DNA from: Channa striata
Taxonomy: Eukaryota > Chordata > Actinopteri > Anabantiformes > Channidae
Direction of reading: 5' to 3'
Assembly: GCA_033026295.1 (NCBI GenBank)
Contig: CM065182.1
Coordinates: 14,446,001 to 14,510,000 of the forward strand
DNA: 64,000 nt
Shown: positions 1 to 12,032 of the stretch, piece after piece
Layout of the letters: the number at the start of each line of letters is the position of its first letter
Numbering within the stretch: the first letter of the stretch is position 1
Position numbers and translations under genes: made by a program
Notes under the pieces: model-generated
The model's database searches: none
What the model saw: the letters and a program-made list of their open reading frames with translations, nothing else
Told to the model about the DNA's origin: nothing

Positions 1-590
1 TTTTTTTTATTCAGTATGTTCTCTTTTTTATGCTTACATGCACTTGTCTCTAAGATGAGTACTGTATGATCATGAGGGAATATGCTTTATTATTCCAATG
101 GGAGCACACTATTGATGCAAGCGTCCTCCTGCCTCCGAGGAGAAATAGATAGCCATCCGACACAGAAGCAGAGAAGTGGCTGGTAACAAACTGAGACAGA
201 CAGATCTGCTGGTCGTTCTAAAAGAATCATGATCTGCCCACTCATACGCTGTTTAAAAATGTATCAGGTGGCAGTGGTGTCTCATCATAGAAGAATTGTC
301 AGTGCCATGGCCCTTTTGGGTTTTCCTTTTCATCTCATCAAAGATAATTCCTCATAATAATATATGCTTATAATAATCAACCATTTTCCTCTCAAACGAA
401 TTAGAGTAGGCTGTTGCTGAGATGAGAGTTGAGATCCCACACTGAAAGCTCCAGTGGGAACAGGGAGTACAGAAAGAAAGGCTTTCTCCAGCAGAGCCGA
501 TGTCACAACAGCTAGGTGAAAGATGATGCAGCTTTTTATGAGGGTATGTCTGACTTGCTTTATACCCAAACACACCAAGTAGCCTCTTGC

Positions 591-615
591 AAAAAAAAAA
601 AAAAAAAAAAAAAAA
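591..615. repeat. Poly(A) run of 25
   Basis: This is an uninterrupted run of 25 A inside the left intron. It could be a simple homopolymer or the tail of a decayed retroposed copy. No recognisable retroposon body is seen to its left and no clear target-site duplication flanks it. Confidence 0.8.
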
Positions 616-1314
616 GACAACTGCAAACGTCCAGCATGTGTTCCTAAAATTGATGTGCAGTCGCATTGCTTTGCCAGCCGTCAAAAGGTGCTTTTGGGCT
701 GTTTTGTAATTGTAATTGTGATATGAGCTGAATTTGACCCTGAGCCAAACTATCCTGTAGTTGTCTAATGAATAATTATTAGTTTGCTTTTTTTGGGAGA
801 GTAATTAAAGCACGGACAACAGCCAACCGTACTGTGCTGCCCGTACATACAGTAATAGAAGTAAAGAGTAAATTTAAGAGATATTGTTTGCAGACAATTC
901 TAAAAATATATAAGTTGTTCATAAACATACTGACTTTATGAACTTGCAGGGCTGATATTGAGCAAACAAAGTGAGCAGACATTTGTCATGAATGGGTGTT
1001 CTTCCTTTGACCTTCCTCCTCCTCAGTTCATGACAACCTTCAAGTGATTAAAGAATTAAAATAATAATCCAGAGCCTTTTACGAGTGCGTTTGCAAAACA
1101 TTTGGGGAGCTGTATAAAATGTTAATAAAACGATGCAGTAATTTGCAAAAGAAAAAATCATTCCTGCCTGTATTTGATAGAAAATAGTACAAAGTCAGTG
1201 TATGAAATGCTGAAAAATATATGCTCATTTTAAATGTACTGCCAGCAACACCTCTCACTACACGACAGTTCTCTACCTGGCGCCAGTCGACTCTGTGCTC
1301 ACAGTAGGTGATGT

Positions 1315-1500
1315 GTACTCAGGCACGTTTGATCATTTGACAAGTGTGATTGCCCTGTTCTGTGCTCAGGCATGGTTCAGCACGACATGCCCTGGCCCAC
1401 TTCAAAAGAGGTCCGTGGTTCGGCCGGATGCTTCTTTTCCAAATAAAGTCACATGGTGCTGATGTTAGTGTGCTCAGGAACAAATTCCGACGTGGGATCA
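1315..1500. repeat. Possible decayed interspersed repeat
   Basis: The GC-richer composition and phrases such as a run of GGCATGGTTCAGC type followed by GCCCACTTCAAAAGAGG resemble a fish MITE-like repeat I recall only loosely. Boundaries and family are uncertain, no clear terminal repeats could be fixed by eye, and the call rests on memory of similar sequence. Confidence 0.3.
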
Positions 1501-3127
1501 AATCATTGAATTGTTTTTACTAACAATGATATTTCAATGTGTTTCTGAGTCTATGCAGTTATTTTCACCACAGTATCTGTCTTTAATGCAGTGGAGGATG
1601 CAAACATAATGACCATTAAGTGTTGGTTTTTGGCCTTGTCCCTTGTATGAAGAGAGATCTCGAGATTCTCTCAATCCTTTGTACAGTAGCTGATTCTCAT
1701 TCTATGTTGAGAAACATTGCTGTCCACTCATCTTCTCTGTGGTGCCCGTTTTGTTCCACCCGTACACCAATAGATAGATAGATTCTTTATAGATTATTTC
1801 CTTCTTTTTGATTTTGTAAGGTTTTGTTTAACTGAATGATCATTTTTCAGACTGTAGTTTGTGGTGCTACTGGGATTTATTGTACTATACTAACTGCATT
1901 TCTAATTTTCCATCCATCCCATTTATCTAAGTAAGACTAAGCTGAATTAGAGAAGAACGTCTCTGTATAATATAGCACAGCAACTCTTAGCAATGCAGTT
2001 TGAACAAAAACTGAACATCATCTTCATGAAGGGAGACTACTTTCCTGTACTTAACACCAACCATGTAAGCATGAATAATTAAATTCAAAAGGTTTCTAGA
2101 AGGATTTTACATATGATTAGAGGGTGCAAGCAAAGCTCTGAGACAGATTTTGCATAACACAAAAGCAGCCACCATCAAGGCAAAAAAAGAAGCAACTCTT
2201 TCTATTTGAATTCCTGGTCTTTCAATCCATAATGTAACATTTGGGAGTGTGAAAGGAACAATCAAAATGGTGCATGTGAAGGGATAAGAGGAAGTCAGTT
2301 CTTGCAGTAAAACTAGAGAATCCAAATGCAGTGTGGTACATAATATGTACATCAGCTCTGTAGGTCAGGAAATATGAGGCCAATAATGTTGTGCCTAACG
2401 TGTGTTATGCCGAACTTCATCACTTGGCTGCGTGTTAAATAATTTCCCAAAAATTATATTATTAATTGTTGCTGCTACACCTGACATTCATGCCGACAAA
2501 ATGTCGTCTTTTTTGTACTCTTATGAATGCCATGTTGAAGGATTTTAATGTTATTTGAATTGCTAACACATTTACAAAGGTAATTGCAATCTAAAAGTAA
2601 AGGCTAATGTTGTGCTCCTCTGTGTACTCCCACAGAGTTTGGTGCCATTTCTTACAGTGTCTCTCATAACTGCATTAGCGCTTTGACCTTGTTTCGCATT
2701 TACAAAAAGGACAACAAACGTACAAAGGCCAAACAGGCTCAGAGGCCCTACAAATTTAGTTTCCAAGTAAAAGTGGCACCCAAAGGCTTTCTTAAGCAGC
2801 ACCTTTGACCTTTAAGGAAGGTGGAAAGGAGCAAGGGATGACTGACAGGCAGAGAACGTGTTCAACCAAGAGAGAAACAGCAGGATTCTGTCCAAATTGA
2901 TAACCATCAGGAGACGCGGTCTGGCTGCTGAGGGGGAGAATGGTGCTGAACCCTAAAGCAAAAACTCAGCATATTGTTCATGTCACAAAAGATTTGCTTT
3001 TATTGTCTAAACATGGCTTTTGGCTTAATAACCCTGAAGTAAAATGGAAAAACATTTTCTGCACATCTGGAAGAATTTGAAGAATTGTATTAAATGATTG
3101 CGTTTTTTTTTTTTTTTCCATCTGCAG

Positions 3128-6100
3128 GATCAAGGAAAAATTGGTGTCATCTTTAACGTGGGGACGGATGACATCACCATTGACGAGCCTGCTGTCATAG
3201 TAAATGACGGCAAGTACCATGTTGTACGCTTCACACGCAGCGGTGGCAATGCCACTCTGCAGGTGGACAACCATCCAGTCATTGAGCGTTATCCACCAGG
3301 TAAGTGTAACGGGGCAAAATATGTGGTTATATCGGGGGTGGGCAACCCTTGCTCCTCGAGGGCCACAGCCCTGCTGCTTTTCCCACCACCCCTGCCCTAC
3401 CCACTGCTCCTCCAGCTTCTGATTGACTGAACACACCTGATCCAGGTAATCAGCAGTGGGTAGGTAGGGGATAGTTGGAAAACCAGCAGGGCTGTGGCCC
3501 TTGAGGAGCCTGGGTCGCCCACCCCGGGGTTAAATGATACATAGAGAGTTCGCATGGAGCAACTGGATTAGACAGAGAATGTTGCATGTCTGCCTATCAA
3601 ACATAAAAATGTGTGACTGCAAAATTGCAAAAAGAAATTGGCAATTTGCCCAGTGGCTTGTTTAAATTATGTTTTCTTGTCTCATTGCTCTATAAGCTAC
3701 TATATCCACCATATTGCATAAACAATACAATCATCTGAAATCATACGTTTGCCTCAAGCTTCAAAATATATGTAGAAATTTTAAAAATGCCCTTAACTGC
3801 TGTCAGATTGTATGAATTTTCCTTCTAAAAGTGGCTTTTCCTGCATTCTTTAAGGATATGCAGATGTGGCCTTAATTTGATTTTCTAAACCATTTCAAGG
3901 GACATTTGCAATACATATCTCCTGGTAGTGCTATTATAAGATTTATTTGTGTGTAGTCTACCTCTGGCCTTAGCCTGAAGAGACAGTGGTGACCAACGAG
4001 GCTGAATACATTGCTATTAATTCATCTTTTAAATTCATGTTGACATAAGCAATTTTGTAGTGATGATGCATAAATTTATATCCATCTGCCACTGATGAAC
4101 ACCAACAACATCTTGTAAAGTTCACCTTTTTTACATAAACAGTATGATGGATTTGGCTGTATTTCATCAGTTAAAGAGCTCCAATTTATACTGACCGAGA
4201 CATAGTTTATCGTTCAATTCAATTTATGGTAAGTTTGATGTCCACGTACAGTGTTGACATAACAGACATAAGAATATGAATAATCTATTCAGACACACAT
4301 CCTGGACAGTGAATAACAATAAATCGTTACAGTGACACCTATCAACGAGTGGGAACACTTAGGCAGCAAGTGAACAGTCGATTCTTAAAGGTAATATGTT
4401 GAAATCAGAAACAATTGTAAAAAAAAAAAATCTGAGTGATTTTGAGAAGAGCCAAATTGTAATGGCCAAATAAGTGGGTCAGACTATCTTCAAAGCAGCA
4501 GCTCTTGTGGGGTGTTAACGATATGCAGTGGTCAGTACCTACAGAAAGTGGTCCAAGACTCACTGATGCCTGAAGGAAGTGATGCGTAGACCATCTGGCC
4601 CAATCCCACAGAAGAGCTGCTGTAGCACATATTGCTGAAACGCTTACTGCTGGTTATGATCGACAGGTGTCAGAACGCTCAGTGCATCACGGCCTGTTGC
4701 ACGTGGCGCTGTGCGGCCACAGAGCGGCCTCAGTGTCTGTGCTGTTTTTAATGTTGTGGCTGATATATAGACAAGATGCAAAAAGAAAACAAGACCCATG
4801 TATAATGTGATCATGACCAGCTGTGCTTTAACCTGTTCTGAACCAATCAACCAATTAACCTTATTCAGAGCAGGTGCACCAGCTGGCGAATCAAGTCACC
4901 TCTCTGCCTCCAGCTGGTGCTCAAAGCAAACACACATACCATGGATGCACATAAATAAAAATTATGCAATGGTGATGGCCATGCGTGTAGTATGTGCACA
5001 CTTTGTGGGCTCCACTCAGTAATCATTGTTTTTTTAACATTTCTAAATGATAAATAACCAAGGCACATAGCAGCAATTATAATCAAGGCTGTTCTTGTTC
5101 TACATTGCATAGGCATAAGGAAAAAGAGATTGTTTTTGGCTTTATATCAAACAACATGTGGCTTAATAATCCCACAACAGTCTCAGCTTTATGCATAAAT
5201 ACACGGGTACTGCTTGCTGCTTGACAAAGACGCAATGAATGTTCACCATCACTTCTTTTAGAATCAACTGTATATTATAGCTTACAGTAAAAGCACGGTC
5301 TTAGCGAGCTTCACTCTAACTGTCATGCACTGTCATGTACCGCACGTCCTTTTTTGTGTAGTACTATAATCCTAATATATTTTAGCCATTCAGACATTTC
5401 AGTCATAATTTGTCAAAAAGGTTTTCAAATAACCTGTTATTAACAGTTATTTAATGTCAACAAGAATTTATGAGGTGTGAAGTGGGAACTTTGAATCTTT
5501 AGGCTAATGTGGCTGATGATTAATATAGTAGTAGTATTCTGTGCCACAAATGCTATTGGATGAAGGGTTTTCAGGGCACTAATATGTACGGTATCCTCAG
5601 AAACGGGCAGGTTTTACTGTAGTTTTCATGGGATTAATTACTGTGTTGTGTTTGTATGTGTTAAATAAAGAGCTGTTGTCCTGTCCCACTTGAGAGCAGC
5701 TTCTGCCTGATTAACCCCAATTCCACAGTTTCACATAAAAGATTTATTTATACATCTTTCCAACAACCGAAATTAGGTATTGGCATCTGAGCTAAATGTT
5801 TGTCTAATTCAGAACTAAGGTCCTCATCTGTAGATATAAAAAAACATATGTATTTCATTTTTATTTTGTTTTTTATTTTTTTCAACTCTCATGAGTCTCT
5901 AATATGGACTTTCTGTCTAGGGAAGTGCAGTAAAAACCCACGGTGCAGTGTATTATTTAAAAAAGTGTAGCAGCAAGTGGGGCAGGACTTTGGCTCGCCG
6001 TAATGACTCTAGTCAAATTCACTGACTAATCACTGTAACTGCTGTTTTTCTCCCTGTATTTCTTGCTGTCCCTGATTTTAATGCTAATGCTTTTTTATGT

Positions 6101-9100
6101 TTGTCAGGATCTGTATCTGGATTAACTTAAAATCTTTTTACATTTTACTGTAAGTGGTATTTACTGATGGCTTGCTTCAAAAAAATAGCTAAATAATACT
6201 AACTAGTGTAGCACATTATAAATAGCCTAAACATTACTCTAATTAGCATTAACACTGTTACTCCTGATAACTAGATAACATTAAGCAAAGCACAAGTTTC
6301 TTTTAACTCACAGCTGGGTTAAAATTGATAACTTGTTAAACCTGTTAGCCATTATAACACTGTTTCTAACCATGTGATCTTTCAACTTGCAGACTTTAAC
6401 CTTTAATCTGTCTCTCCAAATTCTTTGAAGGACACTATGATAATGAACGACTGGCTATTGCTAGACAAAGAATCCCATACAGACTTGGTCGGGTAGTTGA
6501 CGAGTGGCTACTCGATAAAGGTAAAAATAATTGATTAATTAATTAATCCTTGAAATAACTACTAAATAACCTTTCCCCATGAGAGGTGCAGTGCCAGAAG
6601 ACAAGGGTGACAAGGATCAAGTTCCCCACATCTTTACCTCCATATAAATAGGATTTTCTATTGGCTATGAATTTTGATGAACACAATTTAGCTTCAAGTG
6701 TTATTCAAAATATAAGTGTAAGCGCTTAGGGGTATATAGCAGACTTGTCATTTATTCTTTGTCATCCTTAAACCTTGTGGAAAAACTGCACCTTAACTAA
6801 AGTTTTAAACCAATTGACTAAAAACACATAACCCCTTTCTAACTCTCTACAGTCCCACTCAACCACTGTGTGTAATTAGATGCTGTGTGTAATTATGCTG
6901 CATAAAAATCATTAAAATGTTGTGTAACCACTAATACCAGCTAAATTAACACGTGACATAAGCTAACTAAGTCTCGCTTCTTCTAAACGGAAATTTTCAA
7001 ACAATAACTGCTGAATGTGATCACAGAGAATTAACTTGTTTTCCCTTTTCTTGTTCGTGCGACCTTGTGTTGGCTCACCTTGTAAAACATCGATCATGAC
7101 ATACTCCCAAGCTGAAGTTTTTTTTTGCTGCAACAAAACAGCTCTGACAGGCTGTTAAACCAGATCACTGTTTGCAGCCATTAACTTTGCTAATAAGTAT
7201 TCTCCTGAGATGGGCCCATTACTGCGGCCCTCCTCTGATGTAACGCTGCTTATCAGTAAAGCTGCTGACAGTGCTGGTGTTAGATACCATTCCCCCTTTC
7301 ACGAGGTGAAACAATTGGACTACTATGAACCCAGAGTGGAGCATGTTTTAATGGCCTAATGGCTGATGAAGTCAGCGGAGGGAGTAGTGTTTAGCTGTTA
7401 TTGCCATTAAGCTTTACACAGACTGAAATACAGTCAGGCTGCCATTTTAAAAATTCACCCATCTCGGAAAAAAAAAGCCATGATAGGTATCCCTGCACCA
7501 TCCAGTGTGGATTTAAGATATAAATAAATATCCTAAAAACATCTGTGCTCCACAGTTTATTAACTCAGGGATTGTTACAAATGACTCACTCTGCCCTTAA
7601 AACATCTAAATAGGCCTAAATAGACTGACGGCTGTAGCCTGCATGTCTAAAGTCTCACTCATAAACCCGCTGATAACTAACCTTCCCTTTTTAACATCTA
7701 AATCAAGTTTTAAATAAATTATCAGCTATTGATGTTACAATCACTGAAGCCCATGGTTCAAATGGTGTCCCTGTTTAATCTCTCCCATATGACATTTCCA
7801 CGTGTGCTCTACCGTTCTCTCCCTTCTTCCACCTTTTCTTCTGTCTCTGTCTAACTTCAGGGAGACAGCTGACCATCTTTAACAGCCAGGCAGCCATTAA
7901 AATTGGCGGTCATGACAAGGGTCGGCCTTTCCAGGGTCAGATTTCTGGGCTCTATTACAATGGCCTTCAGGTGCTCAAGCTGGCAGCAGAAAACGATCCC
8001 AGCGTACAAGTGGAGGGGAACCTGCGTCTCGTCGGGGATTCGCTCTCTGTGCTGACCACAGACACCACATCCGCCACCCCGCTAGCAGTGTCTGATATGT
8101 CGACCACAATAATGGAAACCACAACTACTATGGCTACTACCACGACCCGCAGGCAGCGGTCACCCAGCTTGAGAGAGAGCATCTCCAAGGTCAGAAAATA
8201 TATTGAGATACATCTGAAGAGAACTACTGAAGGTGCTAATTTATTGACAGTTGGAGGTTAATTGGTTTGTAACCTAGATGAGGAAGAGTGTCACCACTTT
8301 CCTAGAAGGGAAAAGCGATAGGATTTATAATTGGACGAGCCAGAAGGCAATAAACACAGTAGGTTGGAAATGTTTGCAGTCACACAGGCTCGTAAAGATT
8401 TCAAAGAAATAAACCAAACCTTTATTCTGTATTCTGTATATCTATATTTGGTCTTTCCAATACATTAACTTTATAAAATTTACAGCTAGTGTTTGAGCGT
8501 GTTCACCTTGAATTTATTAATTCAGGAATATGTTATATCAGTTTCAATTTAAAGCCAGGGACAGAGCAGAGAAGAGGACTAGGAGTATTTTATCTTGTAC
8601 TAAACTCCTTTACGTTATCATAAAGAGTAAATAAATAACACTGTCACATTACCAACTGATTCCCCTGTTCTGCACATGCAATGCCTGTGGTGAAAAAATT
8701 ATTACAATTAAAAATATTTTTATTAAAACGAAAATAAGAAAGCCCTGAAGATGACTCCTTTTTCCGAATTTAAGGTTTTTCAGGCGTACTCACCTGAGTC
8801 CCACAGGAAGAATAACTGTATTTTGTGCAGGGGTGTCGAATTAAACGCAAACACTCATCAGGAAGAAATTTATTCAGATGTTTTATTGGTAATCAAGACA
8901 AAAGTTGCTGTTCAAGCCTAAAGGAATCTCAACCAGTAATTACTTCTTTGGATAATCAACAATAGTCTCTATGGAACGCTGACTGTAAATATCTTATACC
9001 CATCATTATTGAAGACTCAAGGGACAATTACATAATTAAAATCATTTTTATTGTAAGAGACATATTGTGTTACGCTTATTTAAAATTTCATATGCAAGGA

Positions 9101-12032
9101 TAAGAATAAAATGCTGAATAAAATATTAAATAGCTCTAGCATCACAAACAGATAATAATAAATACAAGCATAAAGTTTCAGTACACTTTAACTAGTACAT
9201 CTATGGGAACAGATCTTCACACATGCTGCAGTCACAATACTGCATCCAAACGAGGGAATCTTACCAACCACTATTTCATATGAGTTGATTTAAATCCAAA
9301 TGCTATAAACCCTTTGCCAAATTGGAAGGATTGCAGTAGTACTTGGAGTCCTGCGGTTTCAAAGAAAAAAAAAACAGCCTCTCCTAATAAGAATACAGAG
9401 TGCATTTTTCATTACATTTCTCAGTTTACCTTAAATTGCTTTCTCTGGACTTTCAATTTTAACAAAGTAATCCATTAGTGGATCATCCATTCCCCACTCT
9501 GAACAGTCCACTGAACAACCTCACATCCAATTTAGACATATTGAAGCACTGATTTAGGATGTGAGAATTTGTGTTTGCAAAGTCAGTATAAAAGAATTGT
9601 ACAAAGAGCAAATTACTGTGTATTGAATTAAATTAAAACATGTACAACATGTAGCGTACAAATAATTTCAAGAATTTAAAGAAATTACTCTCCATCAGTA
9701 CGGCTTTTGCTATTCTTAAACACATAATGTCAGCCACGTTTTGTAGTCCTACAGCTAAAAACGGTGAACAGCTCATAGAGGACAGTCGGCCAGCAAACAT
9801 AATGAGGCAGCATGTGCGTAACAAACATATTTCCTCATTCATCGTTTCAGCCACAGAACTCCGATGACATTTTGGTGGCATCTGCAGAGTGTCCAAGTGA
9901 TGATGAAGACCTGGAAGAGTGTGAGCCAGGAACAGGTGGGTCAGCCGATGGGAAAAAAGAGTAGAGTCCAGCTCTGTGCTCGCGGCGTCACTTGTCCCAA
10001 AGATCGTAGCTAAAAAACAGTGACTTCAGACGATCATCCTTGTTTTATCATTTTTAATTCTCCCTTTTGAGTTACATGTGTCTGCAGCTATCATATATGT
10101 GTTTGCTCTCTGACTATTTTCATTTGGATAGTTCTTATAGACTCAGCCATCATTAATTCAAAGGAGCCACTGAGTCATATATTTAACTGTAAACTAAATG
10201 GAAGAAAATCTTTATGAAATGGACTGCAGTCATTAGGAGTGGATGGCAGTAGACAGGCGATTGAGCTTGTGACAGAAACAAGCTGTGGAGTCTGCCCTTA
10301 TTATGGGTGCTTCAATTATTAATATGACCTTATCAGAATTGTTTGTTGTTGACTGGCCCTGTAAAATGTGACTCTAATAATGATGAAAGAGAACCTAGCA
10401 GCCATAAATAAACTCTGCAGACTGAAATATTCCTCCACAGCCAGGAGACATTCTGACCTCAGAATCAGACCAGAGGAATTAAATGTCAGTGAATGACAAG
10501 AAATATTAGATATATGCACCAATATTGTATACACACCATATAGGAGAATAGAATATATCATGCAGATATGCATACTGAGTGTTATTTGGTGAGGAATCTA
10601 GATTCAAATAGTGATTGAAGATATAGAGGAAACACTGGTTGCCAAGCCACAATAATCCAAAATTGTTTCCCAGAGATAATAACCTGTGTGTGATTTCTCT
10701 TGCCACCCTTTGAACCCTGCCTACAGATGTGCATTGAAATAGCATGACATTTTACAATAATTTACTGTTCTTTTGTTTGTTATGTGCTCTGTTTGTTATA
10801 TGCTCTTCATTCAGCTGCCGCCTTTCATGGGTCACCTTGTATGTTTGTGTCTACATGTGAGCTCTTTCATGTTTTCGCTTTATTGTTGTATATTTTTATT
10901 ATATTATGAAGTTGAAATCAAAATTGAAAATTGCATTAACAATTCAAGATTCAACATTTAAAATCTTTTATTAATCTCAGTGGGAAATATTACAAAAGAA
11001 CATTGAAATGGTCTTTTCTTGATGGGTTGATCAAGTTTGGCTGTAAATAACATTATGTTATAGAAAATAGTCAATAATATGACTAAAAAGTCAGCTAATA
11101 TTACTTTAATCACTCAGTGTTATACACATCAAGCCGATTATGGCTGTGATTTAATGAGATGTATAGAGACAACTTCAGTTTTATTGCTGTTCTAATTTAG
11201 GATCCCTACCTTTTCTGTTTTCTTTCTAGGAGGTGAATTAGTGTTGCCTATTATAACAGTGGATTCCCTTGAGCCCCCATCCATCGCCACCCGTTACCCT
11301 GTCATCCCTCCTCCCCCTACCCTCCTATCCCCACTTGAAACCACCAAAGAGTCTCTGATACTCCCTCCTCACCCTTCCTGCCCCCCGGACCAGGAAGACT
11401 GTGGTGACCCCGTGGAGGTCTCAGCCTTCGGCTCTGGGGAGATGACGGAATCAGATGACGAGGACTTTTACAATAATAACTCCCCCGTGGTCACTGACAG
11501 GACAGTCCTTCCTCCACCTCCCGCCGCTGGTGAGGGTGGAGTCCAGAAACCCCGTCCCCTACCTCCTTATGTTCCCACCACCAACCCTGACCAGCTCCAC
11601 ATCCCTGCAGGAAAAATGAACACCCGTGACCAGGTGCTTCTGCCCCCTGCTCCTCCATCCTCCCGAAACACACCAGGACTAACTTACCCCCCCAATTTTC
11701 CCCATGTGCCCACAGCCAACCCCACAGCCTCTGATGAAAAGAACCAACCCGGAGCCGTGGAGGTGATCAGGGAGTCCAGTAGCACCACGGGAATGGTTGT
11801 TGGCATAGTGGCTGCTGCTGCTCTCTGCATTCTTATCCTCCTCTATGCCATGTACAAGTACCGCAACCGGGACGAGGGCTCCTACCAGACCGACCAGGGC
11901 CACAATTTTGCCAACAATTCCACTGTGGAGGGCAACGGAGCAGTAGTCAAAGACAAAAGCACAGCAACAGCCTCTGTGGCCAAGTCAATCACAAAGGGCA
12001 AAAAGAACAAAGACAAAGAATACTACGTCTGA
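3128..12032 (+). CDS. nrxn2: Neurexin 2 (3' part: last LNS domain to C-terminus)
   Basis: Neurexins are presynaptic adhesion receptors that bind neuroligins, LRRTMs and cerebellins. Five exons are joined in frame: 3128-3299, 6431-6520 (SS4 cassette), 7861-8189, 9851-9935 and 11230-12032 (492 residues, then TGA). All have AG/GT borders. The first exons give the second half of the final LNS/laminin-G domain (VNDGKYHVVRFTRSGGN). Then come a Thr-rich stalk with METTTTMATTTTRR and a proline-rich stalk. The transmembrane helix (MVVGIVAAAALCILILLY) is followed by MYKYRNRDEGSYQ and the class II PDZ ligand ending KDKEYYV, which binds CASK and Mint. The stalk phrases PIITVDSLEPP and DDEDFY match NRXN2 better than NRXN1 or NRXN3. 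The 5' part, including all alpha-specific domains and the beta promoter, is outside the window. The a or b ohnologue cannot be decided. An RRQR basic motif in the stalk (exon ending 8189) fits the convertase pattern RxxR. Confidence 0.95.
3333..3527. mobile_element. hAT-like MITE with about 43-bp inverted ends
   Basis: The left end begins CGGGGGTGGGCAACC and the right end is its imperfect reverse complement over about 43 bp. Both ends share the GGGCCACAGCCCTGCT block. The flanks read GGTTATAT on the left and GGTTAAAT on the right, a 7/8 match consistent with an aged 8-bp target duplication as made by hAT transposases. No transposase is encoded, so it is non-autonomous. It starts 34 bases after the exon ending at 3299. 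The family assignment is from recalled fish repeats. Confidence 0.7.
4285..4768 (+). mobile_element. Decayed, internally deleted Tc1-like transposon
   Basis: The plus strand reads like the N-terminal part of a fish Tc1-family transposase. Around 4435-4715 there is a leader plus the helix-turn-helix region, with degraded phrases matching 'GQIVMA', 'TAALVGC', 'AVVSTY' and 'RRATVAQIAE'. Several indels and stops break the frame. At 4745-4768 the sequence jumps to the element's right terminus (AATGTTGTGGCTGAT). The DDE catalytic region is therefore deleted, and the copy cannot encode transposase. It lies in a nrxn2 intron. Confidence 0.75.
6431..6520 (+). other. nrxn2: nrxn2 splice-site-4 (SS4) cassette exon, 90 bp
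   Basis: This 90-bp exon encodes the 30-residue SS4 insert, with NERLAIARQRIPYRLG and VVDEWLLDK clearly readable. Its length and phase (1 on both sides) match the mammalian cassette. The flanking exons join in frame with or without it, because both 3299 and 6520 donate a single G to a GGx codon. SS4 inclusion is known to switch ligand choice among neuroligins, LRRTMs and cerebellins. The insert begins G-H-Y-D where recalled mammalian inserts begin G-N-N-D. Confidence 0.93.
6535..6546 (+). promoter_or_regulatory. TTAA triplet downstream of SS4 donor (candidate KHDRBS site)
   Basis: Three tandem TTAA units start 15 bases after the SS4 exon, within an AT-rich donor region that also has TAAA at 6522-6525. 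KHDRBS/STAR proteins (SAM68, SLM1, SLM2) bind U(U/A)AA repeats in the intron downstream of neurexin SS4 exons and cause skipping. The sequence is seen directly. Function is inferred from position. Confidence 0.55.

Larger units (their letters stand above)
1..3127 (+). other. nrxn2 intron, left flank
   Basis: This stretch is AT-rich and has no exon that I can support. By position it is the intron upstream of the first recognisable neurexin exon at 3128. The preceding exon, which should encode the first half of the last LNS domain, was looked for and not seen. It holds a 25-A run at 591-615 and a possible decayed repeat near 1315-1500. The open frames here are low-complexity or lack any family resemblance. 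Confidence 0.7.

Noticed and set aside
2978..3436. Minus-strand open frame of 152 codons
   Set aside because: It is antisense to a clear neurexin exon and the MITE and shows no protein-family resemblance.
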